A stretch of 64,000 nucleotides of DNA from Trifolium pratense (Eukaryota; Streptophyta; Magnoliopsida; Fabales; Fabaceae), in NCBI RefSeq assembly GCF_020283565.1, contig NC_060064.1, positions 16,450,337 to 16,514,336 on the forward strand, given 5' to 3'. Below are positions 48,364 through 59,339 of the stretch, piece after piece (position 1 is the stretch's first letter; every line of letters begins with the position of its first letter). A program made the translations under genes and the position numbers. The notes under the pieces are model-generated. The model saw nothing but the letters and a program-made list of their open reading frames with translations, made no database searches and was not told the DNA's origin.

Positions 48364-49003
48364 ATAGGAGTCGAGTTCATACTTCAGACATTCTACTACG
48401 TTTGTTTTTGTTATGAGTCATGACCATAGAAACTATGATTTCAAAATAATCACTTAATCACCACACACACGACCTAACTTTCATTGGATTCTCCTTATCC
48501 ACGTGCTCTCCATCCTCACTCATCTTGTGTTTCTCTTGTAGGACATCATTTGGGTCATCAACTCATCATATAATAAACCCAAAACTAACATCATTTTCAT
48601 ATCACTTTTTTTTGTTACATATATTGTTACAAAGCTATCTATCTTTGGATTCTCATTTTTTTAGCTGTAGATACTGTACTTTTATTTCTATTCTTTTTTG
48701 GTTATTGTCAAATATAACGGTGACAATGATAATGATAGCCTGCATTTTAATCTCTTTCACTCATGTAACTTTAATCTTACAAAGTGAACTTGATACTTCC
48801 GAGTATTATATATATAATGCAGTGCATAAAGAATACAAACAATAATAACAATACTACCACTTTAATCTTAATTTATATTTTATTTTGATGGATTTTAATA
48901 ATTTACTTGTGGAGTGCATTTGATGTATCATATCCTATCCTACAGTTTTTTTTATGAGATGGAAAATAAAACAAACAACACAAGAACAAAAAGAGAAAAG
49001 AAA

Positions 49004-49399
49004 CTAAGCTCTTGGACGAGCAACACCCACAACATCAGCCATCAACACGAGACTGAGTTGAGGAGGACAACTATTCCAAATCTTCAAAGTATCATTGCAA
49101 GAGGCTCCAGTCTTCGCAAGCCAATCGGCACATTCATTACCCTCTCTAAGAGTATGCTGAAAAGAAACATTTCAATCCCCCTGGTGAAGATGACGAATTT
49201 GTTGGATAAGCGGTGCATAAGGGTGAAAGTGAGAAGTTCCATGAGAAGCAAAATTAACTACTAGAGTGGAATCTGATTCAATGATAATATTTCTAAGTCC
49301 TTTAGCTTGAGCAATCTTGACACCATTAGTGACTAAAAGGAAGAAGGAATTAAAGAGATGTAAGGAGTAAGGACCAGAAGAGGGAATATTCAAAAGCAT
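49004..49399 (-). pseudogene. LINE-type RNase H (RVT_3) pseudogene
   Basis: One frame from 49399 reads GVKIAQAKGLRNIIIESDST and LVVNF, HPYAPLIQQIRHLHQGD, then TGA (at about 49178), NVSFQHTLREGNECADWLAK and ends in TAG at 49004. The ESDS and NECADWLA blocks are hallmarks of plant RNase H-like domains, normally GL....ESDS...RE.N..AD.LA. The stop replaces what should be Trp (DWN in the family), so it is a single nonsense change in an otherwise open copy. The domain N-terminus is missing. Confidence 0.78.
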
Positions 49400-49537
49400 T
49401 CACTTCCACTTTTAAAAGATGTTTTTTCTCTTCTTTTTTTATATATTGTGTAGAGAATAGAGATGACACTAACCAGGTAACCATCAAGCAAAAAAAGCTA
49501 TAAAAAATAAAGTAGAATTAGACAAGGTTCACTTATG

Positions 49538-49692
49538 TTAGATAACATACATTAACACGTTCATCAAGTAAATGTACATAAATGTATTTAAGGTCCTCAA
49601 AATCTAGTTTTTATGTCAATTTGTTTTCACTAAGTAAAATCAAAATTGAAATGTACATTTACTTGATGAACGTGTTAATGTATGTTATCTAA
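49538..49692. repeat. Perfect 42-bp inverted repeat with 71-nt spacer
   Basis: Arms 49538-49579 and 49651-49692 are exact reverse complements (I checked each base), from TTAGATAACATACATTAACA to the mirrored end. It could fold as a MITE, or as a hairpin RNA precursor. Confidence 0.9.
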
Positions 49693-50088
49693 AATAGACA
49701 TATACAATATATATTTTAACTTATTTAATTTTGAACGTAATCTAAAATTAATAATTTTATTTTTAATTTAGAAATTTAATTGTTATGAATATTAATTATA
49801 ATTAAAGAAAATACGATAAAATTAATATATTATTAACTTTAAATAAAAATAAATTTTAAATATTACATAATTCACACTTAATTGATTTTCTGTCATTCTA
49901 ATTTTTTTGGCAAGTCATTCTCATTAGTTAAATATGGGCTTAAATATGACTATAGTCATACATTTCAATAACAAATAACACAACAACTCTATGTCCATCA
50001 ATATATCTTGTAAAGAAATAATATCTCTAATTTTTTTAGGTATTAAATATGACTATTTGAATCATGCACATCATGTGAGATTGAATAT

Positions 50089-50093
<5 letters not shown>

Positions 50094-50121
<28 letters not shown>
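50094..50121. repeat. (TG)n microsatellite
   Basis: About 14 TG units in AT-rich DNA. Confidence 0.95.
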
Positions 50122-52029
50122 ATTTTTTATTTATTTATTTTTTCACAAATATAGCGAGTTATCGTGAAAACTCGTTTTAACTTTTAATTTTACTCAAAAT
50201 AATTTTAGTTCTGATTTAACACAAAAATCATACTTAAAAATGTAGAATCATAATTAATCAATCAACTTGTTATTATAATGCAAATTAACAATTACCATTG
50301 TTTTTACCTGCTATACCTTCTTTTATTTTTTTCAATAACGTTCTATACCTATATATTAAGAGATTAATTACGATGCATTTATAGATAAATTTTTTACGCA
50401 TATATTCAATCAAATTACATTATAATGTTACTTCTATAGGTTAGTACTTTAAATATCTTTACAAATTTTTATATAACGTGCATGCATGATTTTTTTTTAT
50501 GGTGTATGCAAATTAAATTCATATATAACGGGACAATATCAAAAGAGCTCATTTTGATCTTATTTAAATATCTTTACAAATTATTTGATCGTACACAAAA
50601 ATATTTATAATCATTTAACCCAAAAAAAAGTTATAATCAAGTTATATATAATTAAAAATTTGAAGACATTCTTATAAATAAAATTCTCAAAGCTCAGGGT
50701 TACTGAGTTCGAAAACGAGTTGTTCAGAAGAAGTCATCTTATGATCTATGTTGGAAGGGGAAGATTGAGAGGACGCAGCAGCGAGAGAAGGAGGAGGATG
50801 ATGTTCAACACCGAATGCAGAGTTCATGGACACAGATTGGGGCAAGTTAGACATGTGGCAAGTGAAATTGACACTTTTTTTTTTGGTTTGAGTGGAAACG
50901 ACAATTTAGGTGTTATTTTATACTTGTATTGTAATTAATTTTAATGTACTAATTTATAATATTTCTAACAAAACAATAGTAATTTATAATATTAGTCAAA
51001 AAAAATAAATTTGTAATGTTATTAATGATTTAGTCAAGAAGGAATAATTATAAAAATGGTGTCATGAAAGCGCCGATTGTCTGATGCAATTTCAGTAGAA
51101 CAAATGGATAGATCATTTTGATGATATTGAGGATCAAGGGGACACCAGACGCATGCTTCGCGTTTGCTGCATGTGGTTTGCTAGAGGCTATGCATCATGA
51201 CAAAACCGAAGAGCGAATCATGCTTTTAAAAGGATATATTTAACCATTTGCACATAGATGGGAAAGGGTGGGGCTCAAACATGAGCAAGTTATTGATCAT
51301 TTTGAAAATATTGGACATGTGATCTGTGTTATGGAATCGACACAAAGTAAAATATTTATATATATAATAAAATATTTTGTCAATTATTATATACAGTGTG
51401 AAAACTTGTAAACAAACCTTTGTCTTAATCATATACTATAAACTTTTGTGAGTGTATAAGGAATGAATCAATTTCATCATCATAAACTAATTGTAGCGAG
51501 TTTCACAGTTAGCAAATATAGATTTTTTTAATGGAGTCAATGAGAATCAAACCTATAACTAATGCATGTTACAAAAATGTTAAACTAACAATAACAAAAT
51601 AGGTTTATGAATCTAAATAAAAAAATCGTTACAATTATTAACTAAACTTATTTAATATTTATCATCGAGAACACTGACCCTTATGAAAAAAAATGTAACT
51701 AAAAGTTAATATAACTAATTGCACACTACAAAGATAATCTTCAAATAAACAACTTTGAGCAATTTAGGTTGTAAACAAAGCTTTGACCATTATAATAAGC
51801 ACAGGCGAAACATATCTTTTATTATTATCAATGATTTTATTTTTACTATTTGATCAATGTGTCACATCACTTTAACATCTTATTTTATTTTGATGGTGAG
51901 AATTATTAATCAAATAGTGAAAATAAATTTATACATATATAAAATTTGTGTCACTTATACATGATAGTGTAAACAGACTTAAACCTAAATTAACAAAACT
52001 TATAATCTCTTCGAATTAAACTTCAAGCA
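50122..52029. other. AT-rich region with no supported gene
   Basis: 50700-50890 has a plus-strand frame with RGRLRGRSSERRRRMM and VASEIDTFF; the last word resembles an SMR tail but the CPPAP core is absent. The rest is AT-rich without motifs apart from the SMR-like remnant at 51424. Confidence 0.35.
51424..51486 (-). pseudogene. SMR-like C-terminal remnant
   Basis: On the minus strand one frame reads DDEIDSFLIHSQK and is closed by a stop shortly after. It aligns with the tail of the intact SMR-like gene at 52030-52566 (AEIDSFFIHSKV). The flanking nucleotides also match (GAGTGTATAA.GAATGAATC in both). Nothing upstream in this frame restores a gene, so this looks like the relic of a tandem copy. 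Confidence 0.45.
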
Positions 52030-52566
52030 TCAATTTAAAACCTTTGAGTGTATAAAGAATGAATCTATTTCTGCTGAAGCAAATACTTTGGTATTTGATG
52101 GTGAATGATCAAGCGTTCGTACCGGTCGACTCCTCATCGGAGCCGGTGGACAGTTGTCGTAGCTTACTTTTGGTATTCTGAATTCTTTACCCTTTGGTGT
52201 AGTGAAGCCACTTGAACACATATTTTCTTCATCACCTTGTTCTTCTATTTTGACTTGTGAAGAGTCATTCACTAATAATGATCTTCTCTTCTTTTGAGCA
52301 GGAGGTGCTGGTGGACAATCATCTTCTAAGACTTTTGGTATTTTGAATATTTCATCCTTTGGTGTAGTGAAGCCACTTGGAGAACTATTTTCTTCATCAA
52401 TAACCTCTTCAACATCATCACTACTATTAACATCTTGTTGAACTTTAGAGTCTTGTTGAACTATAGCATGCTCACAAGACGTTTTCTTTGATTCTTCTTC
52501 CTTATTTGTTACCTCAATGTTTTGATGACACTCCTTTGGAGGAGTTCTTGGTGAAGTAGAAGCCAT
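52030..52566 (-). CDS. SIAMESE-RELATED (SMR)-like cyclin-dependent kinase inhibitor with two inhibitor motifs
   Basis: SMR proteins are small nuclear plant proteins that bind CDK-cyclin complexes and push cells from mitosis into endoreduplication. This intron-less frame encodes 178 residues, Glu/Ser-rich and without a membrane segment. The family core (TP..., KIP..., CPPAPRK-type) appears twice: residues 65-95 with GFTTPKDEIFKIPKV and CPPAP followed by QKKRR, and residues 120-150 with GFTTPKGKEFRIPKV and CPPAP followed by RSRPVR. A C-terminal AEIDSFF (165-171) resembles the hydrophobic tail motif of SMRs. Known SMRs are mostly about 80-130 aa with one core, so this one appears to have an internal duplication. 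A decayed tail fragment lies 0.5 kb away (51424-51486). The start Met follows a typical MASTSPRTPP N-terminus. Family assignment rests on the doubled core and tail motif; function is inferred. Confidence 0.72.
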   Translation of the reverse strand: MASTSPRTPPKECHQNIEVTNKEEESKKTSCEHAIVQQDSKVQQDVNSSDDVEEVIDEENSSPSGFTTPKDEIFKIPKVLEDDCPPAPPAQKKRRSLLVNDSSQVKIEEQGDEENMCSSGFTTPKGKEFRIPKVSYDNCPPAPMRSRPVRTLDHSPSNTKVFASAEIDSFFIHSKVLN

Positions 52567-54086
52567 AAGCTAAATTCTTAAGAGAGCCTTCACGCTATCA
52601 AAGAAATTTGAAAACAAATAACTAGTTTTTTTGACACAAAAACAAATAACTAGTTTAAGAGCTTAAAAAGTTGGACAGGATATATAGATATACTACCAAG
52701 GTAAATTAAACTACCTTAGTCACTAAGAAAATAAAATTTGTTACATATCTTCTACCATATATTTTGTTTGTTTTGAAAGATTTAGTATAAAAAATAAAAT
52801 ATTCTTTTGAAAATAAAATATTCTTTTGAAAGATTTGTACAAGATATATATACACGCAGAGTATAAAAAATAAATATTTTCTGTTTTTCAGAAAAAATAT
52901 ATATACTAACATTATTTACCTTATTTTAAAAAAAATAACAAAACCACTTTTTTTTCTGGGTACATACCACTATACGGTACGTACAATAATAATATATTAA
53001 CTAGATTTATATGCAAATTAATTTTTTCCCCTTTTCTCCCTCTCTCAATTTCATATATTTTATATTTTACGCTTTGTTGTTTTTATCCATCTTTGATATA
53101 GAAGATAAATATTATATTTTACAAGATTATAATATGTTGATGAAGGAGTTGTGAAAGATATTCAAATATATATTTTAGATCTATTTTAACTTTTACTCCT
53201 CTTCTAGTTCATATATTCTATTTTAACTTTTACTCCTCTTCTAGTTCATATATTGTTGTGTTTAGATCTACCGATTTGAAATAAAGTAACTGCATCTCTT
53301 CCTCTTTATTTGTTCATTTAGTACTTCTATCATTTGTTGTATTGTGTACGAGGTATTGAAAATTAGGAATTTTTAGATAATGGAGTTTTATATGTAAACA
53401 AAATTTTCAATCTAACCCGTAATAATCGGTTCGTTCTATCCGTCATCCGTACGATCCTACACCAGAACAAATTGAAGATGTAGACCATCCAAATTAATTG
53501 ATTATGATTTTTATCGGTTTGATGATTTTTTTCCCCAAACCCGACTGTAAATGACCCATGGTCAGGCCTACTCTATTTTTTAGAAATTTCAATATTTGAT
53601 CCCCTCTCAATCTTGCCTCCAATTTTTATTAATTGATGTGGTATTGTACACATTAATTATTCGGCAGCCACGTTAATTTTTTTTTTATTTCTTAATTTTG
53701 ATTTTATAGTTTCATAAATAAAACATAAGAATTTGTACCAAAAAAAAAATAAAACATAAGAATTTTATGTTTCTAATTAGATTTTATAGTTTCGTAATTT
53801 TATGTTTTTTATTTTCTCGATTGCTATTGACCTATTGTGTATAGTTTCTCAATCTCTCGATTACACACAAATATTTTTTGTACATTTACTAAAAAAAAAA
53901 ACTACACTAAAATATGATTTTATTTTGGTACAAAAAATATGATATAGGGAAGCACATCAAAGAATGGCCCCAGGAGAATATCTGGTCCACTCAGCTTTAA
54001 AGTCAAAAAGTAATAAACATGTTTTACTACAACCGTTCGTGTCTTTAAGAATGTTGTTGAAAAATGAAAAAATATTTAAAAATAAA
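52567..54086. other. Intergenic between the SMR-like gene and tRNA-Lys
   Basis: AT-rich. The first few hundred bases probably contain the SMR promoter. Only the 36-bp duplication at 53183 stands out. Confidence 0.5.
53183..53256. repeat. 36-bp perfect tandem duplication
   Basis: CTATTTTAACTTTTACTCCT CTTCTAGTTCATATATT occurs twice in direct succession. No gene nearby. Confidence 0.85.
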
Positions 54087-54159
54087 CGCCCACCGTGGGG
54101 CTCGAACCCACGACCACAAGGTTAAGAGCCTTGCGCTCTACCAACTGAGCTAGACGGGC
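54087..54159 (-). tRNA. tRNA-Lys (anticodon CUU)
   Basis: The minus strand folds into a complete 73-nt cloverleaf without intron: acceptor stem GCCCGTC/GGTGGGC, D arm with AGTTGGTAGAGC (A box), anticodon loop CTCTTAA giving CUU, and T arm GTGGG TTCGAGC CCCAC (B box). CCA is not encoded, as expected for a nuclear gene. A run of A/T follows the 3' end; on the minus strand a TTTATTTTT stretch just downstream can act as the Pol III terminator. Confidence 0.96.
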
Positions 54160-55286
54160 TACTTGTCTTATATTCTCATCATCTATTTCTAATACTATAA
54201 TATATTCATATTTCAGTCAATTATTGGTTTAGTTCAGTCAACGATCGACATTGGATCCAAACGGACCCATCCTGTAAAAAGCTGTGGTTTGAGAAACAAT
54301 TTTCAACGAAAGCTAGTGAGCTACTCTATCCCACTAGTGCAACTATGAAAGTTGTGTATGCACATACATTATAAAATTGTGTTCAAAATATAATATTAGG
54401 TTTGGTTGGGATTTAATTCGATCTCCGAAAGCGTTTTCCTTCCCTCGCCGCATCTCCCTCCATTCACTGAGTTCGATCTTTATTTGTTTCATTGTAAACA
54501 GAAAAAAATTGTGTTGAAAACCAATTTAAATAGTTATGTTCTTTACTTAACCAAATAAAATATTTGGTGATAGCAACTAGCAAGTGTTTCTTGCCTCTTT
54601 CCATAGAATTTTTTTTCAAATTTTTAACTATGTTAACTATTTCTTTGTTCAATCAAACATTCATCATTATTGTAACAAAAGAAAAACATTCACCATTATT
54701 ATATACTAGTATCATTTTATTACCAATAAATAAATACTAGTATGAATGATGAATTTTAAAAACAGTATCAATAGTTGTTAACAAATTAATAATACAAACT
54801 TCATTAATTTATGTAATTTAATTGATGAAATCATATCCTATATTTTAGAAGGGAGATAGTATTACCTTGACATAAGACTCATAAGCTTGAGGCAAAATTT
54901 GTGAATATTGTGCTCTTACAAGACTCATAAGCTTGCGGTAAAATTGGAACTGAACTTGTGTTTTAGATTTTCATACAACAAAAATGATTTTGAAATAACT
55001 AGTGTTTGCAAGCATATATATATATGACCAAAGGAAACAAAGCTCAGAAAGTAATAAGTGGCCAATGGAGACTTAAATAAACAAGATGCCACAAATCTCA
55101 AATGAACATGGTATTCAAACTTTACAATCAGTAGTGCCCCTTATAGTTTTGAGGGACAAAAATTTAAGGGCATGCCTATTTGGATGTTAGTCTAGTCCTA
55201 CTATACATGTTCAATCTGAAGGCAACTACAAATGTAAACTTGATCAAAAGTGCCTCTTGAAAAGTTAACTAGCATAATAAACACTA
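54160..55286. other. Intergenic between tRNA-Lys and the SD3-1-type gene
   Basis: No gene seen. The part just below 55287 is the 3' UTR side of the receptor gene. Confidence 0.5.
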
Positions 55287-57572
55287 CTAAACCACTGATT
55301 CTAATTCTGATTCTGAACCATTTTCTTGTGGATTACAAGGCAGCTGAAATGGAGATGGTGGTGGATCAACATTCAATGTACCATCTAGTACTCTCGCTAC
55401 CTCTTCCATCGGTGGTCTTTTATGTTCATCCATTTGAACGCACCAGAATGCAATTCTTAACGCGCGTTCGAGTTCTTCTGAATTAGCACCACCTTCGATT
55501 CTCTTATCAACCACGTTATCAACCCTTCCTTCCATCCATTCTTCGTAAGCCCATTCACAAACTTGTTCGTGATCTCGCTGCCCGGTTAACAGGGTTAATA
55601 CTAATTTGCCAAAATCTCCTACATCTTTTTCAGCTGAAAAGCCGCAGTATGTAGCCTCTCCATTGATTATTGCAAATCCATATTCAGATACCTTAGCAAC
55701 TGAATCTTCATCCAACATCACATTCTCACATTTCAAATTTCCGTGGCTTATAAATTCCCTGCACCCTGAATGCAAATAACAGATGGCCTTTGCCACACTC
55801 GAGCATATTTCAATTCTGTTTCTCCAAGTTAGCCTCTTGCAAAGAGTAGGGTCATCTAAATACTTGTCCAATGAACCGGCTTTGGCATATTCATACACCA
55901 AATATCGATTATTGAACTCACAACAATAGCCCTCCAGCTCCACTAGGTTCTTGTGGTGGATGGTCCCTATCTTCATAACAGCACTCCGGAATTTCCTTTC
56001 TTCTATGGATGCATTCAGGTCTTTGATTGCAACCAGACAATTGCTCGGTAGCACACCCTTGAACATATTTGGCCCTATTCGATTCTTGAAATCTCCGGTG
56101 ATGCTTTTGATTTCTGCAAAGGATAACACCATTAAGCCTTTTGAATTCGGGAATGTGAATGCTAATGTAACTCTTCTCATAGTAGAGCTTTTTCTTCTAC
56201 AGATGAAGAAAACAATTCCCAGCTGAACAAAAGCAAAGAACAAAAATGTTCCTGAGGCTGCCCCTACAATGCAACGAACGCAAAGCCTCCGAGGAGACGG
56301 TTTTGGTGGAGGCGACTTCTTGAGACCAGGATCTACAGCCAATGGACCTGAGCACCTCTTAACAAATGATATTGAGCTTAGAGACGGATCTTCATAGCCA
56401 GTTATGTAATTAGTTTTCTTTATGGAGCATTGTGGTCTACCAATATTGGAAAAGGTCGCAACCGTACACCGAGGGTCATTCAGGCACAACTGTTCACATT
56501 GCTGCAAACTACTTGTGATGACAGAATCATCAGGAGGGTAAATTCCATATAGATATATGTTCTTATATTGTTGCATATTGATGCCAGAAGCACAGTCCTG
56601 TTCATATGGAACCAAACAAATGTTAGTATCGGTTACCTTGAAAGGACACCTGCACTCGGCAGAACCTGAAGCATTGAAGACACAGACGCCGCGTTTGCCA
56701 CAAGTATCAAAGACTTTGCATTGATTCTCAACAGCTTGCCAAACAGATCTCCATGATTGTGAAGCTTCTGTCCATGAGTATAACCTGAGATTTCCATCCA
56801 AATCTAGCCTAAGAAATCGATAACTCACAGAATCATTGTGGTCTTCTCCAAATACACTCCAAACAGTTTTAAATTTTTGGTCACGAAGTTGAAGAGATCC
56901 ATCGGTTGTAAGGAATGCAGTGAGATTTGCAGCAGAAGGGCTTTCACTAGTCCAGTATACAACACTACTCTCCCAACGAAGCTGTAACCGACCAGAAGCA
57001 TTCAAGTAAAGACTGTAGTAACTATTCTGAGGGTCCTTGGTTGAAGCACGAAGCGTCTCGTAAACAGATAAACTCTGTCCTGGGAGAAGTGTATCAGAAG
57101 GAGTATCAAAACTTTGCCAAATAACGTTTTGTTTTGCGTCCATCAGAACAAGATTTCCATTGTCATGAAGCGCAGCCGAAGCAACAGATTGGTTTCCTGT
57201 TTGACTGCTCCACCCAGTGACTCCATGTAAATAATCAAACAAGACAAGTTCCCCTTGTGGAGTGAGTTGGAAATAGGACATGTTGCTTACTTTGACATGA
57301 GCACCAGCAATCCATACAAGTGTTTGTTGACTATAAGGAATAGACTTCGAATTGAAACGAATACCAACACTAAACTGGTTAGGTTCATCAGTAATGTTAA
57401 AGAACCCGAATGCAAAATCGCCATTAGAGGAAACCCAACAATCATTATCAACCACAGAAAGTTTCGAACCTAATGGTATTACAGCTGTTACAACAGGATG
57501 TAGCAAGAAGCCAAATGAAACACATAGCAACAATCCTAACCTAAGGAGACACTCCTTTTGAAGCATATCCAT
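55287..57572 (-). CDS. SD31: G-type lectin S-receptor-like protein, SD3-1 type, with degenerate kinase domain
   Basis: Single-exon gene for a 761-residue type I membrane protein. Order of parts: signal peptide 1-30 (LLRLGLLLCVSFGFLLHPVV), bulb-type mannose-binding lectin domain about 31-155, Cys-rich EGF-like segment about 285-320, PAN/apple domain about 327-407, Pro-rich stalk 419-428 (PPPKPSPRR), transmembrane helix about 432-457 followed by basic residues, and a cytosolic kinase fold about 490-735. The VAIK lysine (Lys517) is present, but the glycine loop is eroded (IGPNMFKG), the HRD aspartate is Asn612 (HGN), DFG is EYG (630-632) and the activation loop is shortened with no APE motif, so catalysis is unlikely. 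Architecture and length match Arabidopsis SD3-1 (At2g41890), which also lies next to guanylate kinase. The role is probably as a lectin receptor or co-receptor; the ligand is unknown. The upstream 58.7-kb (AG)n tract lies in its presumed promoter/leader. Confidence 0.93.
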   Translation of the reverse strand: MDMLQKECLLRLGLLLCVSFGFLLHPVVTAVIPLGSKLSVVDNDCWVSSNGDFAFGFFNITDEPNQFSVGIRFNSKSIPYSQQTLVWIAGAHVKVSNMSYFQLTPQGELVLFDYLHGVTGWSSQTGNQSVASAALHDNGNLVLMDAKQNVIWQSFDTPSDTLLPGQSLSVYETLRASTKDPQNSYYSLYLNASGRLQLRWESSVVYWTSESPSAANLTAFLTTDGSLQLRDQKFKTVWSVFGEDHNDSVSYRFLRLDLDGNLRLYSWTEASQSWRSVWQAVENQCKVFDTCGKRGVCVFNASGSAECRCPFKVTDTNICLVPYEQDCASGINMQQYKNIYLYGIYPPDDSVITSSLQQCEQLCLNDPRCTVATFSNIGRPQCSIKKTNYITGYEDPSLSSISFVKRCSGPLAVDPGLKKSPPPKPSPRRLCVRCIVGAASGTFLFFAFVQLGIVFFICRRKSSTMRRVTLAFTFPNSKGLMVLSFAEIKSITGDFKNRIGPNMFKGVLPSNCLVAIKDLNASIEERKFRSAVMKIGTIHHKNLVELEGYCCEFNNRYLVYEYAKAGSLDKYLDDPTLCKRLTWRNRIEICSSVAKAICYLHSGCREFISHGNLKCENVMLDEDSVAKVSEYGFAIINGEATYCGFSAEKDVGDFGKLVLTLLTGQRDHEQVCEWAYEEWMEGRVDNVVDKRIEGGANSEELERALRIAFWCVQMDEHKRPPMEEVARVLDGTLNVDPPPSPFQLPCNPQENGSESELESVV

Positions 57573-58653
57573 ATAATCTCAGTAAAACAAAACTAAGATA
57601 TATAATGATGAGTTCAATTTCCTAAACTCACATTTACACCAAACACCTGTGAAAATAGAAGTTCAGGTTTTTGTCAATGATACAGCTCAAAAGGCAAAAA
57701 CACACAATTTTCTAAGAATATTAGGTAAACAATAAAGTCAAATTTGAAGGACATGAAATAAATATCCAAATAGAATCAAAAGTGGAAGAAAATGTGCAAA
57801 TTTGGTACCTTAGTCAAAAGCTCAGAAACTCAATAAGCCCCATGAACATCTCAGTTACCAGTTACCACCATGAATTTGACAAAACAACTGAAAATTGGAC
57901 AGTGTTAAGACCCATTATAGCTTCATAAGGAGGAAAATGGATAACAAAATGGAAACCCTTTTGATTATTGAGTAAAGTAACAGCAAAAAAAAAATGAATT
58001 TGAGTACTAAAAATTGAAACTTTATCACAAATGGGACCCAAACAATACCAAAAAGCAACTCATTTGGTAGAATAATACACAATTACTTTTCATGGTTCAA
58101 ACATCAACCAAAGAAAGTGATTGCAAACGTGCAACTCTGAATATCACAGATTGAAAAACAGAAAAATCTAATCTTTATATTTTCCAAGTTAGAGAGATCT
58201 ATGCAAACAAAACAAAAAAAAAAACAGTAGAAATTAAAAGCTTAAGCTAAAAACTGATAAATGTTAAACTCAAAAACACTAAATCTCATGACCCAGATGA
58301 AAAATTTCAAACTTTTTCTTGTCCTTTCTTTTCTTAGCACGCGAGGTGAAAAGGGTAATGAAGATAAGAGAAAATAAGTACCTTTTTTCTGACAAAGAGA
58401 AAATAGGTACTTGAAATATGAATAAAATAGTTTATTTATTAAGCTTGTTGGGAAAGGTACTTGGATTTTTGGAGATGAAGTTGAAGAGTGTGAGTAAGTG
58501 AAATGTGTGAGGTTGAAGAAGTGAAAATGGGGGTGTGTTTGATGATGGTGTTTTGAAGCTTGTTGGGTTTAGATTTGAACTTTGAAGGATGAAAAGAGTA
58601 ATGAAAATTGTGAAGCTTTTTGAAATGGGCTGAAGAAAAGAAGCAATGTGAGT

Positions 58654-58692
<39 letters not shown>

Positions 58693-58720
58693 GATGGGTG
58701 AGTTTTTGGAATGGATGGTG
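57573..58720 (-). promoter_or_regulatory. Leader and promoter region of the SD3-1-type gene
   Basis: No gene is seen here. Reading on the minus strand, a CT-rich tract (58656-58688, (AG)n on the plus strand) precedes a leader-like sequence. Candidate splice signals (AAG|GTACTT near 58380, CTAAG|GTACC near 57812, TTCACAG|GTG near 57650) allow one or more 5' UTR introns. GA/CT tracts are targets of plant BASIC PENTACYSTEINE factors. Leader structure is a guess. Confidence 0.35.
58656..58688. repeat. (AG)n tract upstream of SD3-1-type gene
   Basis: About 16 AG units. It reads CT-rich in the direction of the receptor gene. Confidence 0.95.
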
Positions 58721-59339
58721 ATGGCGAAAAGAAGAAGAAAAAAAGAGAAGAAGATGAATAATAATATGAAGAAGAAAAAGTGAAGAAGAAGTAAAAGGAA
58801 TTTACTTTCTTTTTTTTTTTGGGTGAATAAAAAAGAAATTTACTTTATTGTTGTTAATTAATTAATTGCTTGTTTTTATTGTGTGGATCTTTATTCCTTT
58901 TGAATCATTATTTTGACGTGTTATTTATTCCTTTTGAATTGAACGAAAAGGTAAATTAAATATAGATTTTGTTGATCTAACTAGATTCGTAGATATTATT
59001 AGAATGAGGATGAGGAATTTGCTAACAATGTCAAGGAACTTTATTTTGACAAGAATGGAACTTTTATACTCCTATTGATTAAAAAAATATTGACCATGAA
59101 AAACTCCTCCTTCTTTTTAAGTTTTTTTCGTCTTCTCTTTTTCATTAAAAATAAAAAGTGAGTGATTTTGGGTCTTTTTCAACCCAAAATTATTTATTTT
59201 CATTTTTTTTATTTGTTTTAATCTAAATAAGTGAAAATCACTTATTTTGATCTTTTGTGTGTTTTTTTTGTGATTTCGTCGTCCCGTCTTTGTGCGGTGT
59301 TTGCTATCACGTCTTGTTGCGGTGTTCGTTTGATTGAAT

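Noticed and set aside
50720..50938. 72-codon plus-strand frame with an Arg-rich start and EIDTFF
   Set aside because: Only one short word resembles the SMR tail; no CPPAP core, and the upstream part shows no similarity.
55951..57561. Plus-strand frames opposite the receptor gene
   Set aside because: Antisense shadows of the 761-codon gene.
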